Source: Chitinophaga pinensis
GTDB taxonomy: Bacteria > Bacteroidota > Bacteroidia > Chitinophagales > UBA10324
Reading direction: 5' to 3'
Assembly (NCBI GenBank): GCA_945892775.1
Contig: CAMDDP010000002.1
Span: 62,001 to 126,000 of the forward strand
Length of the DNA stretch: 64,000 nt
The position numbers and the translations under genes are program-made. This document shows, in pieces, positions 36,822 through 46,364 of this stretch. Numbering within the stretch: the first letter of the stretch is position 1; each line of letters begins with the position of its first letter. Under the pieces are notes generated by a model. It had not been told where the DNA came from and did no database searches. It saw only the letters and a list, made by a program, of their open reading frames with translations.

Positions 36822-38122
36822 ATAATTCAGTTAATGTAGTTTGGTTTAGAAGAGACTTGCGACTAAAAGATAATGCTGCTTTGTATCACGCTTTGTCTAA
36901 TGGCTTGCCTGTACTTGCGTTGTTTATTTTTGACAAAGAAATATTAGATGATTTAGATGATAAAAAAGATCGAAGGGTTAATTTTATTCATCAAGCTCTG
37001 GAACAAATTCAATGTGAATTAACTAATTTGGGTTCTTCATTGATTGTAAAAATAGGTAGGCCTAAAGATGTTTGGAGTAATTTATTAAAAGAATATAAAA
37101 TAAAAAATGTTTTTATTAATCACGATTATGAACCCTATGGTTTAAAAAGAGATGCTGATTTAAAGATTTTTTTAAATAAGAAAGGAATTACCCTTCATTC
37201 ATTTAAGGATCAAGTTGTTTTTGAAAAAGATGAAGTGATGAAAGATGATGGTACACCCTATACCATTTTCACACCGTACAGTAAAAAATGGCGCGCGAAA
37301 CTTACCGATACTTTTGTTAAACCATTTTTAACAGAACAGTATTTCAATAATTTTATTAAACATGAAAATAAACCAATTCCAACTTTGGAACAAATTGGAT
37401 TTTTAAAAGATAATATTAAATTTCCATCTAAAATTTTTGATGAATCAATAGTTAAAAATTATTTTGACACAAGAAATTTTCCAGCAATTAAAGGCACTTC
37501 AAGATTGAGTGTTCATTTAAGGTTTGGAACAATTAGTATACGCGAGTTAGTTCGTCAATCCATTCAATTAAGTGATCAATATTTAACTGAATTAATTTGG
37601 CGGGAATTTAATATGATGATTCTTTATCATTTTCCTCATGTTGTTTATTCAGCATTCAAAAAAAAGTATGATGCTATTATATGGCGAAATAATGAATTGG
37701 AATTTCAGTTGTGGTGTGAGGGTAAAACTGGATTTCCAATTGTTGATGCTGGAATGAGAGAACTGAACGAAACTGGATTTATGCATAACCGAGTGCGAAT
37801 GATTGTTGCAAGTTTTTTGACTAAAGATTTGTTAATTGATTGGCGATGGGGCGAAGCATATTTTGCAATTAAATTGATTGATTTTGAACTGAGTAGTAAC
37901 AATGGCGGTTGGCAGTGGGCCGCTTCAACGGGTTGTGATGCGGCTCCATATTTTAGGATTTTTAATCCATCTGCTCAAGCAAAAAGATTTGATCCAAACA
38001 ATATCTATATTCGGAAATGGGTGCCTGAATTTGAAACTGAAAACTATGCTCTTCCCATTGTTGATCATAAAATTGCAAGGTTGAGAGCCTTAGAAGTTTA
38101 TAAGATTGCATTGAAGAATTAA
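36818..38122 (+). CDS. phrB: Class I cyclobutane pyrimidine dimer photolyase (cryptochrome/photolyase family)
   Basis: Light-driven repair of UV-induced pyrimidine dimers. The N-terminal antenna-binding domain begins NVVWFRRDLRLKDNAALYHA; the FAD domain includes GTSRLSVHLRFGTIS, ELIWREFNMMILYHFP, KTGFPIVDAGMRELNETGFM, HNRVRMIVASFLTKDLL, WRWGEAYFA and NNGGWQWAASTGCDAAPYFRIFNP. These are the motifs of class I CPD photolyases; the 434-residue length is usual. The antenna cofactor is usually methenyltetrahydrofolate, which makes the overlapping PabC-like gene functionally suggestive. Last gene of the hmgA run. Confidence 0.95.
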   Translation: MNNSVNVVWFRRDLRLKDNAALYHALSNGLPVLALFIFDKEILDDLDDKKDRRVNFIHQALEQIQCELTNLGSSLIVKIGRPKDVWSNLLKEYKIKNVFINHDYEPYGLKRDADLKIFLNKKGITLHSFKDQVVFEKDEVMKDDGTPYTIFTPYSKKWRAKLTDTFVKPFLTEQYFNNFIKHENKPIPTLEQIGFLKDNIKFPSKIFDESIVKNYFDTRNFPAIKGTSRLSVHLRFGTISIRELVRQSIQLSDQYLTELIWREFNMMILYHFPHVVYSAFKKKYDAIIWRNNELEFQLWCEGKTGFPIVDAGMRELNETGFMHNRVRMIVASFLTKDLLIDWRWGEAYFAIKLIDFELSSNNGGWQWAASTGCDAAPYFRIFNPSAQAKRFDPNNIYIRKWVPEFETENYALPIVDHKIARLRALEVYKIALKN

Positions 38123-38698
38123 TAGGTGCCATTTTTTAGTTTGCTTTTATTTCATTCCGATTTAAACCACGAGAAATATTTTTTCACATTTTTGTGCCTA
38201 CTTTTTTTTTCAAAAACAAACTTTAATTTTTCAATTAGTTCATTCTTTAATCTATAACTAATCTCTTAAGATTGGATTCTTAAGTGTTAATGCGTACTCG
38301 TTCTCAGGTAGAGAAAATATTTTTTTTGAAACAAAAAATTTATAAAAAATTAGCTTTATTCTTTTAAAAACTATAATTAAGAAATTTTATAGGTTTTAAG
38401 TCTTTAAAAATATAATCAGAGAGCTTTACAATACTTTTGAATCTGTCTTTATGATAATCTTCCGTATATTGTGGCCATTAATTAAAGCCTACTTAGTTTT
38501 TTATATCTGTTGTTTAAAATACCTGAATTAACGTTACCTGGAAGATTGCTTTGCACTTTTAAGACTCTTCGTTTTTCTTAGGCAAATGAATTTTAAATCC
38601 TGTAATTTGAAGGTGTATTTAATAGCATCCGGAAACAAAACACCTTAATCACAATTGCGCTTTTTTTATTTTATTTTTATTTTAACATAATTTTAATT
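38123..38698. other. 576-base AT-rich spacer with no gene seen
   Basis: The longest spacer in the window. No reading frame, RNA-like fold, repeat or strong terminator could be supported on either strand. One TACTTTTG (about 38434) fits the -7 consensus but is over 250 bases from the next gene and has no -33 partner. Confidence 0.5.
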
Positions 38699-40555
38699 AT
38701 GAATAACCATTTTCTATCAATAACAATTGTATTTTTTTTTATAGTTAATTTTGACATTACAGCTCAGGTGAATTTCAAAAAATCACTTTTTAATTTTCCT
38801 GTTAAGGCGATAGTTAGTCCCAGATCGATTGAAACTGATTGGAATCCCGTTTTGCAGAATTTGGAAATGCCTTTAGTTGAATCAGATATGATTGAATTAA
38901 ATAATGTAAAAGAGATTGCAAACAAAAAATATTCTGCTAACAATACAAATACAATAAAAGAAGATAACAGGGCTTTTGTTGATGGTCCAATACTTCACCG
39001 TAATTTTATTGGTAATGGTTTTAACGGGTCAGTTCCTAACGATAATGACATGGCAATTTCTAATGGAAACAAATTGATTTCTGTTATTAATACAACCATT
39101 CGATTTTATGATTTGGATTTAGATACTGCTTATACTGCAATTTCGCTATTTGCATTTTGTAATGCATTGGGTTTGCCTAATGAACATTTTGACCCAAAGG
39201 TTATATATGATCCTGAAGCAGACAGATTCATTATGGCATGTCTTAATGGTTTTACTGATTCAACCTCGAGTTATATATTGGGTTTTTCTCAAACCAATGA
39301 TCCCTTAATGAACTGGAACTTTTATACACTTCCTGGTAATCCATTCAATGATTCTTTATGGACTGATTTTCCAATGATGAGTATAAGCCACGAAGAGTTA
39401 TTTCTTACCGGAAATTTATTAAGAAATGATGAGCCATGGCAAACGGGTTTTGCCGAAACTTTTATCTGGCAGATAAATAAGTGGGATGGATATGATGGCG
39501 ATACTCTTTCAACCGGAATTTTTCATGATATCAATTTTAATAATAAACCCATCAGAAATCTTTGTCCCGTAAAAGGCGGAAGTAGCCCCTACGGACCTAA
39601 TCAATATTTTCTATCCAACAAAAATTTTTCTGTTTCATGCGATAGTGTTTTTTTAGTTGAAATAACAGATACTTTAAATGCTCCGTCCTTTAATATTGAT
39701 ATTGCTTTGATTCATTCTAATTTAAATTATCATGTTCCACCTGAGGCTTTGCAAGGAGGAGGGCAAACTTTTGCAACCAATGATGGAAGAATTTTAGGAG
39801 CTTTTTTCCAAAATGATAAAATACAGTTTGTATCTAATTCAAGAGATACAGTGTTAAATAAAGCTGCAATATTTCATGGTATTATGAATAGCATATTTTC
39901 TAATCCTTCAGTAAACGGTAATACTATATCCAATGATACTTTGGAATATGGATATGCGAATATTTCGTATGCCGGTGTAAATTCTACTGATAATACTTCT
40001 ATAATCGGATTTGATTTTACAGCAGTAAATGTTTTTGCAGGTTGCGCTGCAATAAGATCAAATGGTTCAGGAGATTATTCTACTCTTACAGTTTTAAGAT
40101 CAGGTGATAATTATGTTAATAGCTTAGCTGGAGCATCTGAGCGGTGGGGTGATTACAGTGGTTCTCAGCTGAAATATAATCAACCGGGAGTTGTTTGGTG
40201 TGCATTAACATATGGAGCAAGCAATAAAAGACACGCTACCTGGATTGGAGAATATTCAACTCAACAATTTGCAGGAGAAAAAATAATTTCTGATTTTTCA
40301 TTTGAATCAACTGTTTATCCAAATCCGGCTAGCGATATAATTACCTATGAATTTAAAATTCCAAATGAGATGCAGGTTTCATTTGAATTATTTGATTTGA
40401 ATGGAAAATTAGTTCAGCAATTATTTAAAGAACGGGTAAAAAAAGGAAATAATAAATTCTCATTTGATGCGGCATTTCTTTCAAGTGGAGAATATATTCT
40501 GGTTTTAAAAGGGGGGGGCAATTTTCTTTGTTCAAGTAAATTTATAAAAGACTAA
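38699..40555 (+). CDS. Secreted protein with T9SS type A sorting domain
   Basis: Predicted secreted or surface-attached protein of 618 residues. A signal peptide ends near DITAQV. The middle part (about residues 95-530) has propeller-like character: repeated short strands around phrases such as DPKVIYDPEADRFIMACL, LWTDFPMMSISHEELFLTGN, SERWGDYSGSQ and WCALTYGASNKRHATWIGEY. I do not recognise an enzyme motif. The end (TVYPNPASDIITYEF to the terminal KFIKD) is a T9SS sorting domain. An eight-G run lies in the last 50 bases of the gene, inside that domain; a slip there would alter the final residues. Confidence 0.8.
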   Translation: MNNHFLSITIVFFFIVNFDITAQVNFKKSLFNFPVKAIVSPRSIETDWNPVLQNLEMPLVESDMIELNNVKEIANKKYSANNTNTIKEDNRAFVDGPILHRNFIGNGFNGSVPNDNDMAISNGNKLISVINTTIRFYDLDLDTAYTAISLFAFCNALGLPNEHFDPKVIYDPEADRFIMACLNGFTDSTSSYILGFSQTNDPLMNWNFYTLPGNPFNDSLWTDFPMMSISHEELFLTGNLLRNDEPWQTGFAETFIWQINKWDGYDGDTLSTGIFHDINFNNKPIRNLCPVKGGSSPYGPNQYFLSNKNFSVSCDSVFLVEITDTLNAPSFNIDIALIHSNLNYHVPPEALQGGGQTFATNDGRILGAFFQNDKIQFVSNSRDTVLNKAAIFHGIMNSIFSNPSVNGNTISNDTLEYGYANISYAGVNSTDNTSIIGFDFTAVNVFAGCAAIRSNGSGDYSTLTVLRSGDNYVNSLAGASERWGDYSGSQLKYNQPGVVWCALTYGASNKRHATWIGEYSTQQFAGEKIISDFSFESTVYPNPASDIITYEFKIPNEMQVSFELFDLNGKLVQQLFKERVKKGNNKFSFDAAFLSSGEYILVLKGGGNFLCSSKFIKD

Positions 40556-40841
40556 AAAAAGTACTTCCAGAATTCATCAAGTCGAAAAATATTTTTAGTT
40601 TCCTATAGGAAATTAATATTTGAATATTTCAATCAATATGGAATATTGAATTATTTAATTCATACACAATTCTGATTTTAACTAAATATTTTAAAAGAAA
40701 TATTAAAATCAATCTTCTTCCTCTTTTCTTAATTTGTTTTCAGAAATCAACAATTTTAAAATTGATGCAAACAAATTTTCATTCATTAAATCTTTCAAAT
40801 TACCTTCAGCAATTACATTTATCCCGAAATAATTTTAATTT

Positions 40842-42383
40842 ATGAAAGAGAAATTAGAAATACTTAAACATAAAATAACTGAAGCCGAGTTTGGTGGAGG
40901 TAAAAAGAGGATAGATGACCAGCACAAGAAAGGTAAATTAACTGCTCGCGAACGAATTCATTTCTTAATAGATGAGGGCTCGTTTGAAGAAATCGGAATG
41001 TTTGTAACACATCGCACACACGATTTTGGAATGCATAAAGAACAATATTTAGGTGATGGAGTTATTACTGGTTACGGCACCATAAACGGACGAATGGTTT
41101 ATGTGTACTCTCAAGACTTTACTGTTTTTGGTGGTTCATTAAGTGAGGCACATGCTACAAAAATTTGTCGTCTTATGGATTTAGCAATGGAGAATGGAGC
41201 CCCATTAATTGGGTTGAATGATAGTGGCGGGGCACGCATTCAAGAAGGTGTAGTTTCATTGGGAGGTTATGCTGATATTTTTTATCGGAATACATTGGCA
41301 AGTGGGGTAGTGCCACAAATAAGCGCTATCATGGGGCCATGTGCCGGTGGAGCAGTTTATTCCCCAGCGATAACAGATTTTATTATGATGGTTGAAAATA
41401 CCTCATACATGTTTGTTACAGGGCCAAATGTGGTGAAGACAGTTACACATGAAGAGGTTTCATCTGAAGACTTAGGTGGCGCTATGACACATGCAATAAA
41501 ATCTGGAGTTACCCACTTTACTGCAGTAAATGAAATTGATTGTATAAATCAATTAAAGAAACTGATTACATATATCCCTCAGAATTGCGAAGAGCCGGCA
41601 CCTTTTTATGCCTATGAACATGGTGATGAAGTATTAAAAGGAATTGAAAATGTTATTCCTGAAAACCCAAATCAACCATATGATATAAAAGAAATTATAT
41701 TGAGAGTTATTGATAAGGATAGTTTTTACGAAGTGCATAAAAATTTTGCTGAGAACATCGTAATTGGTTTTGCTCGTTTAGGTGGGCGAAGTATAGGTTT
41801 AGTTGCCAATCAACCTGCCGTTTTAGCTGGAGTTTTGGATATAAAGGCTTCAGTAAAAGCAGCAAGATTCGTTAGGTTTTGTGATGCATTTAATATTCCG
41901 TTGTTAGTGTTTGAAGATGTTCCTGGGTTTATGCCCGGCACAGATCAAGAGTGGAATGGTATAATTATGAATGGGGCTAAATTGTTGTATGCATTTTGTG
42001 AAGCAACTGTTCCTCGTGTTACTGTGATAACAAGAAAAGCTTATGGTGGCGCATATGATGTAATGAATAGTAAACACATTGGTGCTGATATGAATTTTGC
42101 TTGGCCTTGCGCTGAGATTGCAGTAATGGGAGCAAAAGGCGCGGCAGAAATTATCTTTAAAAAAGAAATTGCAACTGCAGAAGATAAGGTGGCAAAATTG
42201 AAAGAGAAAGAATTAGAATACCTACAAAAATTTGCTAATCCTTATGGTGCTGCAGCTCGTGGTTACATAGATGAAGTAATAAGACCTGAAGACACTCGAT
42301 TGAAATTGTTAAAAACATTTGCCATGCTACAGAATAAAACGGTAAAGACACCCAAGAAAAAACATGGGAATATTCCTTTGTAA
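40842..42383 (+). CDS. pccB: Acyl-CoA carboxylase beta subunit (propionyl-CoA carboxylase type)
   Basis: Carboxyltransferase subunit that moves CO2 from biotin to an acyl-CoA, most likely propionyl-CoA. The 513-residue protein has both halves of the crotonase-like fold: GLNDSGGARIQEGVVSLGGY and IMGPCAGGAVYSPAITDF in the N half, and LVFEDVPGFMPGTDQEWNGI, TVITRKAYGGAYDVM and FAWPCAEIAVMGAKGAAEII in the C half. The same family includes methylmalonyl-CoA decarboxylase alpha subunits, so the exact substrate is inferred. No biotin carboxylase, biotin carrier or mutase gene is adjacent. Confidence 0.93.
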   Translation: MKEKLEILKHKITEAEFGGGKKRIDDQHKKGKLTARERIHFLIDEGSFEEIGMFVTHRTHDFGMHKEQYLGDGVITGYGTINGRMVYVYSQDFTVFGGSLSEAHATKICRLMDLAMENGAPLIGLNDSGGARIQEGVVSLGGYADIFYRNTLASGVVPQISAIMGPCAGGAVYSPAITDFIMMVENTSYMFVTGPNVVKTVTHEEVSSEDLGGAMTHAIKSGVTHFTAVNEIDCINQLKKLITYIPQNCEEPAPFYAYEHGDEVLKGIENVIPENPNQPYDIKEIILRVIDKDSFYEVHKNFAENIVIGFARLGGRSIGLVANQPAVLAGVLDIKASVKAARFVRFCDAFNIPLLVFEDVPGFMPGTDQEWNGIIMNGAKLLYAFCEATVPRVTVITRKAYGGAYDVMNSKHIGADMNFAWPCAEIAVMGAKGAAEIIFKKEIATAEDKVAKLKEKELEYLQKFANPYGAAARGYIDEVIRPEDTRLKLLKTFAMLQNKTVKTPKKKHGNIPL

Positions 42384-42425
42384 TTTTATATCTAAGATGT
42401 TATTTGAAACAGTAAATTTTTTTTA

Positions 42426-43304
42426 ATGCAATTGTCAAAAGTTATTTTAACTAAAATATTGGAATGGTCTTTATATAGCAATTTGTTTATTGCTTTATGT
42501 GCAGCTGCTTTAGTTTGGGAAACTGAAATATTATTAGGGATTTCCACTGGTATAGATCCGATAAGCATAATGGTTTTTTTTGCAACATTGTTTTTATATG
42601 GTGGTCATCGGATGTTGTCGTTACGAATAATTTTGTCTGAAAGTAGAAATCGTCAACTGAATTGGTCGAAAAAATATCTCTTTGCTTTATTCATACTTAC
42701 TTTGCTTGGAGGTGGTATGGTAGCCTCCTCAGTTTTTTATTTAAATTTTCCAGCTTGGTTATTAGTCATTCCCATGGGTTGCATTTCTGTTTTGTATGAA
42801 TTGCCAATTATACGATTCAAAGGAAAATACAGAAGACTTCGTAACATTGGATTTTTAAAAATTATTTGGATTACAATAGTTTGGAGTTCCATAACGGTAT
42901 TACTTCCTGCTTTTCAATATCAAGAAAACGTAAATGGACTTGAAGTTATAACTGTATTTTCGATGCGCATCGCTTTAATATTCTCATTGTGCCTATCATT
43001 TGATTTGCGGGATGTGCGGTTCGACGAGGCAGCCGGGATAAGAACAATTCCCATTATTTTCGGTCGAAGCAAAACCATAAGGGTTGTTATATGGTGCCTT
43101 GCATTGTATTTTTTAATTGCAGTTCTTCAGTTCTCAACCTTTCAGCATTTCGATTTTGGAAAATTAGCTGCAGCAACAGTTACAGCATTACTTTCATATA
43201 GATTAATAATTGCTGCTTCTGTTGTTGACGAATGGTATTATTATCCTTTGTTTGTTGATGGGATAATGATTCTGAATTTCTTATTGCTCCAGTTGGATAA
43301 ATAA
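42426..43304 (+). CDS. UbiA-superfamily prenyltransferase-like membrane protein
   Basis: Polytopic membrane protein of 292 residues with seven to eight hydrophobic helices. The second aspartate-rich motif of the UbiA superfamily is intact (DLRDVRFDEAAGIRTIPIIFG), supporting a role in binding a prenyl diphosphate. The first motif (NxxxDxxxD) is not visible: its expected place after the second helix reads LYGGHRMLSL. Loss of the first motif could mean a different reaction or loss of activity. The gene follows pccB by 42 bases and converges on the metalloprotease gene. Substrate unknown. Confidence 0.75.
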   Translation: MQLSKVILTKILEWSLYSNLFIALCAAALVWETEILLGISTGIDPISIMVFFATLFLYGGHRMLSLRIILSESRNRQLNWSKKYLFALFILTLLGGGMVASSVFYLNFPAWLLVIPMGCISVLYELPIIRFKGKYRRLRNIGFLKIIWITIVWSSITVLLPAFQYQENVNGLEVITVFSMRIALIFSLCLSFDLRDVRFDEAAGIRTIPIIFGRSKTIRVVIWCLALYFLIAVLQFSTFQHFDFGKLAAATVTALLSYRLIIAASVVDEWYYYPLFVDGIMILNFLLLQLDK

Positions 43305-43331
43305 TTTATTTATAGATATTTATTTCAAAGA

Positions 43332-45368
43332 TTAAATTTTTACAAAGCGATAAGTTTCTTTAAGTCCATTTCTTTCCAATTGAATAAAATAAACTTGATT
43401 CGATAAATTTGAAACATTCAATGTCATACTCGCATCTTTTTTAATTTGTCCTGAATAAATTTCTTTAATTATTCTTCCAGTCAAATCATGTAATTCTATT
43501 TTTCCAACTATGTCGGATGAAAGACTGAACAATATTTTCAATTCATCTGATACTGGATTAGGGAATAGCTGAAGTGAATTTTTAGCAAGTAAATTTTCTA
43601 AAGTAGAATAACCTCCTAAGTTAATATCATCGATGTAAACATTGTTCCCCCCCTCTGATTTGAAATCAAATTTTATTCTCAGATTATTACTGGTCGCATT
43701 AGGTGATAAGTAAACAGTCTCTAGTCTCCATTCTGAAGAACTTGGAATAAAATTATTTGATTGCAATGATGTGGTGGCAAGTAAGGCGCCTGATTTTCCA
43801 TAGCGCGGTATCCATGTTTTGCCACAGTTATCAGAAACTAAAACTCTTAATCTGTCATTATCATCCGCTGTTTTTTGAGCATACGAAACATGAAAGGTTA
43901 ATATTTTATTTGATAGAGAAGATACATTAAGCGTGGGTCCTATCAGGCTATAAATTTCGCCATTCGTTGCAAAATAATTATTAAATGCTAAACAATGGCT
44001 ACCACTATACCCAAGGTTAGATTTTAAAAACCATTCAATATCACCCGAGTTATCTGGAGAATAAAAAAGAGAAGGGAAAACGGTGTTTTCAAAATTTTCT
44101 GAATAAGCCATTGAATATTGTGCCGTATCAGATAGAACTTGAATGAATGATATTTCTTCCTTGAAATCTGATCCAATATTGTTTCCAGCATGTAAGGTTA
44201 CTGAATATATTCCTGGAATATTATAGGTAACTGTAACTACAGAATCGGAAAGAGAAGATGCATTTCCACCCGGAATATCCCAGTAACGATAAAGCACTTT
44301 AGCATTCCAGCTTTTATCAGTTAAAGTAATTTCATCACCTATACATGCAAACTTTGTGTTGCTCATAAAGTCTGCTATAGGAACACACACAATAGTTGAA
44401 GAGGAATTGGCAGTTCCTGTTGAAATTAAATTTGAACTGCTCCATAAATTATTTCTCCCTGATATTGGACTATTTAAGGCGGCAAGCATTCTTGTTTTCT
44501 GTCCTAACGAAAACATTCGTGAACAATAGGCATATTCCATGTAATTCTGTATATTTTCAATAACTCCGTTACATACCGAGCCATTTAAATTACACGAAGT
44601 CCAACCTTCAGTTTCTGGTGTGTCATTAACACTATCATCACCGCAGGCAACTCCGGGTGAGTTGGTGCTTCCCCATGTATGTTTAAGATTTATCCAGTGT
44701 CCTACTTCATGGGTTAATGCTCTGGCTCTATGATAATCACCTGTACCAATGCTTCCAACATAGGAAGATAAAATAATAATTCCATCCTTATCAGGGTCAG
44801 CGCTTCCGGGATAATAAGTATACCCCGCTGCTCCGCTTGCAATTTCTTGTACAACCCAAATGTTTAAATAGTTTTCATTTGGCCATGGATTTAATTTCGA
44901 TTGTTCGCCGCCTGAATATGTGGTGCTTGATTGTATGTGTTCAATCCCATTTGTGCAACTTCCATCGGGCGCAATGGTTGCTAATCGGAATTCAACTCCG
45001 CAGATTGCAGCAATTGGTTTAAATTGATTTACTATATCAATAGTATCAGCATTTTGTTTGTTAAAATCCTCGTTCAGAATTCGCACTGCATCCTTGACCT
45101 GCCAATCTGAAATATTTTCAGTTCCATAATTGTGAATGATGTGAAATACAATAGGTATTACAAGTTGTTGTCGTGAGTTTCCTCCGGAATGAAATTGCTG
45201 AGTGAATTGTTCGAGTAATTGATTGTTTAAAACTGCTTTCGGATTGTTTTGATATACAGAAAACATAAATTCATCTGTGCCACAATGTTTCAATGTATCC
45301 TGTGATAATGATGATTTCGAAAAAATGAATAAGAAAAAAATAAAAAAGGAGTGGAGTGGTAATTTCAT
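43332..45368 (-). CDS. Secreted M43-family metalloprotease with PKD and T9SS sorting domains
   Basis: Predicted extracellular zinc protease of 678 residues, similar to cytophagalysin and pappalysin. Signal peptide MKLPLHSFFIFFLFIFSK ends near SSLSQD. The catalytic motif is HEVGHWINLKH (His220, Glu221, His224, His230 counting from the chosen ATG), with conserved downstream SVNDTPETEGW and NIQNYMEYAYCSRMFSLGQ containing the Met-turn. A PKD-like domain follows (ADFMSNTKFACIGDEITLTD), then a beta-sandwich region with SGDIEWFLKS, and a type A sorting domain (LQLFPNPVSDELKIL to RFVKI). An ATG 27 bases upstream lies within the predicted -7 box, so I prefer the internal one. The coding strand carries a seven-G run. 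Confidence 0.92.
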   Translation of the reverse strand: MKLPLHSFFIFFLFIFSKSSLSQDTLKHCGTDEFMFSVYQNNPKAVLNNQLLEQFTQQFHSGGNSRQQLVIPIVFHIIHNYGTENISDWQVKDAVRILNEDFNKQNADTIDIVNQFKPIAAICGVEFRLATIAPDGSCTNGIEHIQSSTTYSGGEQSKLNPWPNENYLNIWVVQEIASGAAGYTYYPGSADPDKDGIIILSSYVGSIGTGDYHRARALTHEVGHWINLKHTWGSTNSPGVACGDDSVNDTPETEGWTSCNLNGSVCNGVIENIQNYMEYAYCSRMFSLGQKTRMLAALNSPISGRNNLWSSSNLISTGTANSSSTIVCVPIADFMSNTKFACIGDEITLTDKSWNAKVLYRYWDIPGGNASSLSDSVVTVTYNIPGIYSVTLHAGNNIGSDFKEEISFIQVLSDTAQYSMAYSENFENTVFPSLFYSPDNSGDIEWFLKSNLGYSGSHCLAFNNYFATNGEIYSLIGPTLNVSSLSNKILTFHVSYAQKTADDNDRLRVLVSDNCGKTWIPRYGKSGALLATTSLQSNNFIPSSSEWRLETVYLSPNATSNNLRIKFDFKSEGGNNVYIDDINLGGYSTLENLLAKNSLQLFPNPVSDELKILFSLSSDIVGKIELHDLTGRIIKEIYSGQIKKDASMTLNVSNLSNQVYFIQLERNGLKETYRFVKI

Positions 45369-45393
45369 TACGTAGATAAAAATCAAATGAAGC

Positions 45394-45401
45394 ACAAAAA
45401 T
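45394..45401 (-). promoter_or_regulatory. Predicted -7 box of the M43 protease gene
   Basis: TATTTTTG on the minus strand is a full TAnnTTTG match. Its predicted start of transcription (about 45388) leaves a leader of about 20 bases to the chosen ATG. No TTG box at the usual distance. Confidence 0.4.
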
Positions 45402-45591
45402 AATGGAGATGCAAATGGTGTTGATTTTGAGTAGTTAATTCGCTTTTTTAAAAATAAAGTTTAATTTAGTTTGCGATTTTATGGTGCCTTTATTTTGTTC
45501 TATTGGTATAAAAGTGATGCCCTAAAAAGCTGGGATAGATCTTAAACTGGCTTGATTCCTAATTTACTTGAAAATAAATTTCTCTTCACAG

Positions 45592-45621
45592 TTGTTGATG
45601 TGAGAAATAATTCTATTTTTG
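45592..45621 (+). promoter_or_regulatory. Promoter of rplA-rplJ-rplL-rpoB
   Basis: TTG (45592-45594), a 19-base spacer and TATTTTTG (45614-45621): a full match with the same spacing as the rpoC promoter. The predicted start is near 45627, giving a leader of about 37 bases to the rplA GTG. It shows that the operon begins at rplA. Confidence 0.75.
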
Positions 45622-45663
45622 CGTTCCCAAATTTTCACCCATCTAATAAAATCGTCTGAATCC

Positions 45664-46359
45664 GTGCAAATTACCAAGAAAAGAAAGGCCGTAAATGCCA
45701 AGGCAAAAGACGGTGTTCAATATACTTTAGAACAAGCATCTTCATTGATAAAAGAAGTATCAACCCCAAAGTTTGATGCTTCTATTGATTTACATATTCG
45801 CCTTGGAATTGACCCGCGCAAAGCTGATCAAAGTATCCGTGGTACTGTTGCTCTTCCTCATGGTACTGGTAAAACAAAAAGGGTATTGGTTCTCTGTAAT
45901 CCAGATAAAGAAGCCGAAGCTTTAGGAGCTGGAGCTGATTTTGCTGGTTTAGCTGAGTATGTTGAAAAAGTCGAAAAAGGGTGGACTGATATTGATGTGA
46001 TTATTGCAACACCTTCAGTAATGCCAAAGATTGCAAAGCTTGGAAAAATTCTTGGCCCTCGTAACTTGATGCCTAATCCTAAGTCAGGAACTGTAACCGA
46101 AAATGTTGCAGATGCTGTAAAGGAAGTTAAAGGTGGAAAAATTTCTTTCCGTGTAGATAAACAAGGTATTATTCACTCCTCTATTGGTCGAGTATCATTT
46201 ACAAAAGAAAAAATTAAAGAAAATGCTTCTGAGCTTTTAAATATAGTGATTAAAATGAAGCCATCTTCAGCTAAAGGACAATATCTGAAGTCGGTGACAT
46301 TGGCTAGTACCATGAGCCCAGGGCTTGCGGTAGATGTTAAAACTCTTGGCTCTAACTAA
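45664..46359 (+). CDS. rplA: 50S ribosomal protein uL1
   Basis: L1-stalk protein of the large subunit, which moves deacylated tRNA out of the E site and often represses its own operon. From the GTG chosen as the start there are 231 residues, the normal length, beginning with [16 protein letters not shown]. An upstream TTG in frame lies inside the -7 promoter box and is excluded. Conserved segments: [54 protein letters not shown] and [18 protein letters not shown]. Usually rplK lies directly upstream; here a promoter and a divergent protease gene replace it. Confidence 0.98.
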   Translation: MQITKKRKAVNAKAKDGVQYTLEQASSLIKEVSTPKFDASIDLHIRLGIDPRKADQSIRGTVALPHGTGKTKRVLVLCNPDKEAEALGAGADFAGLAEYVEKVEKGWTDIDVIIATPSVMPKIAKLGKILGPRNLMPNPKSGTVTENVADAVKEVKGGKISFRVDKQGIIHSSIGRVSFTKEKIKENASELLNIVIKMKPSSAKGQYLKSVTLASTMSPGLAVDVKTLGSN

Positions 46360-46364
46360 TTCAT

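Noticed and set aside
45619-45663. Upstream TTG start for rplA
   Set aside because: The codon is part of the -7 promoter box, so it would precede the start of transcription.
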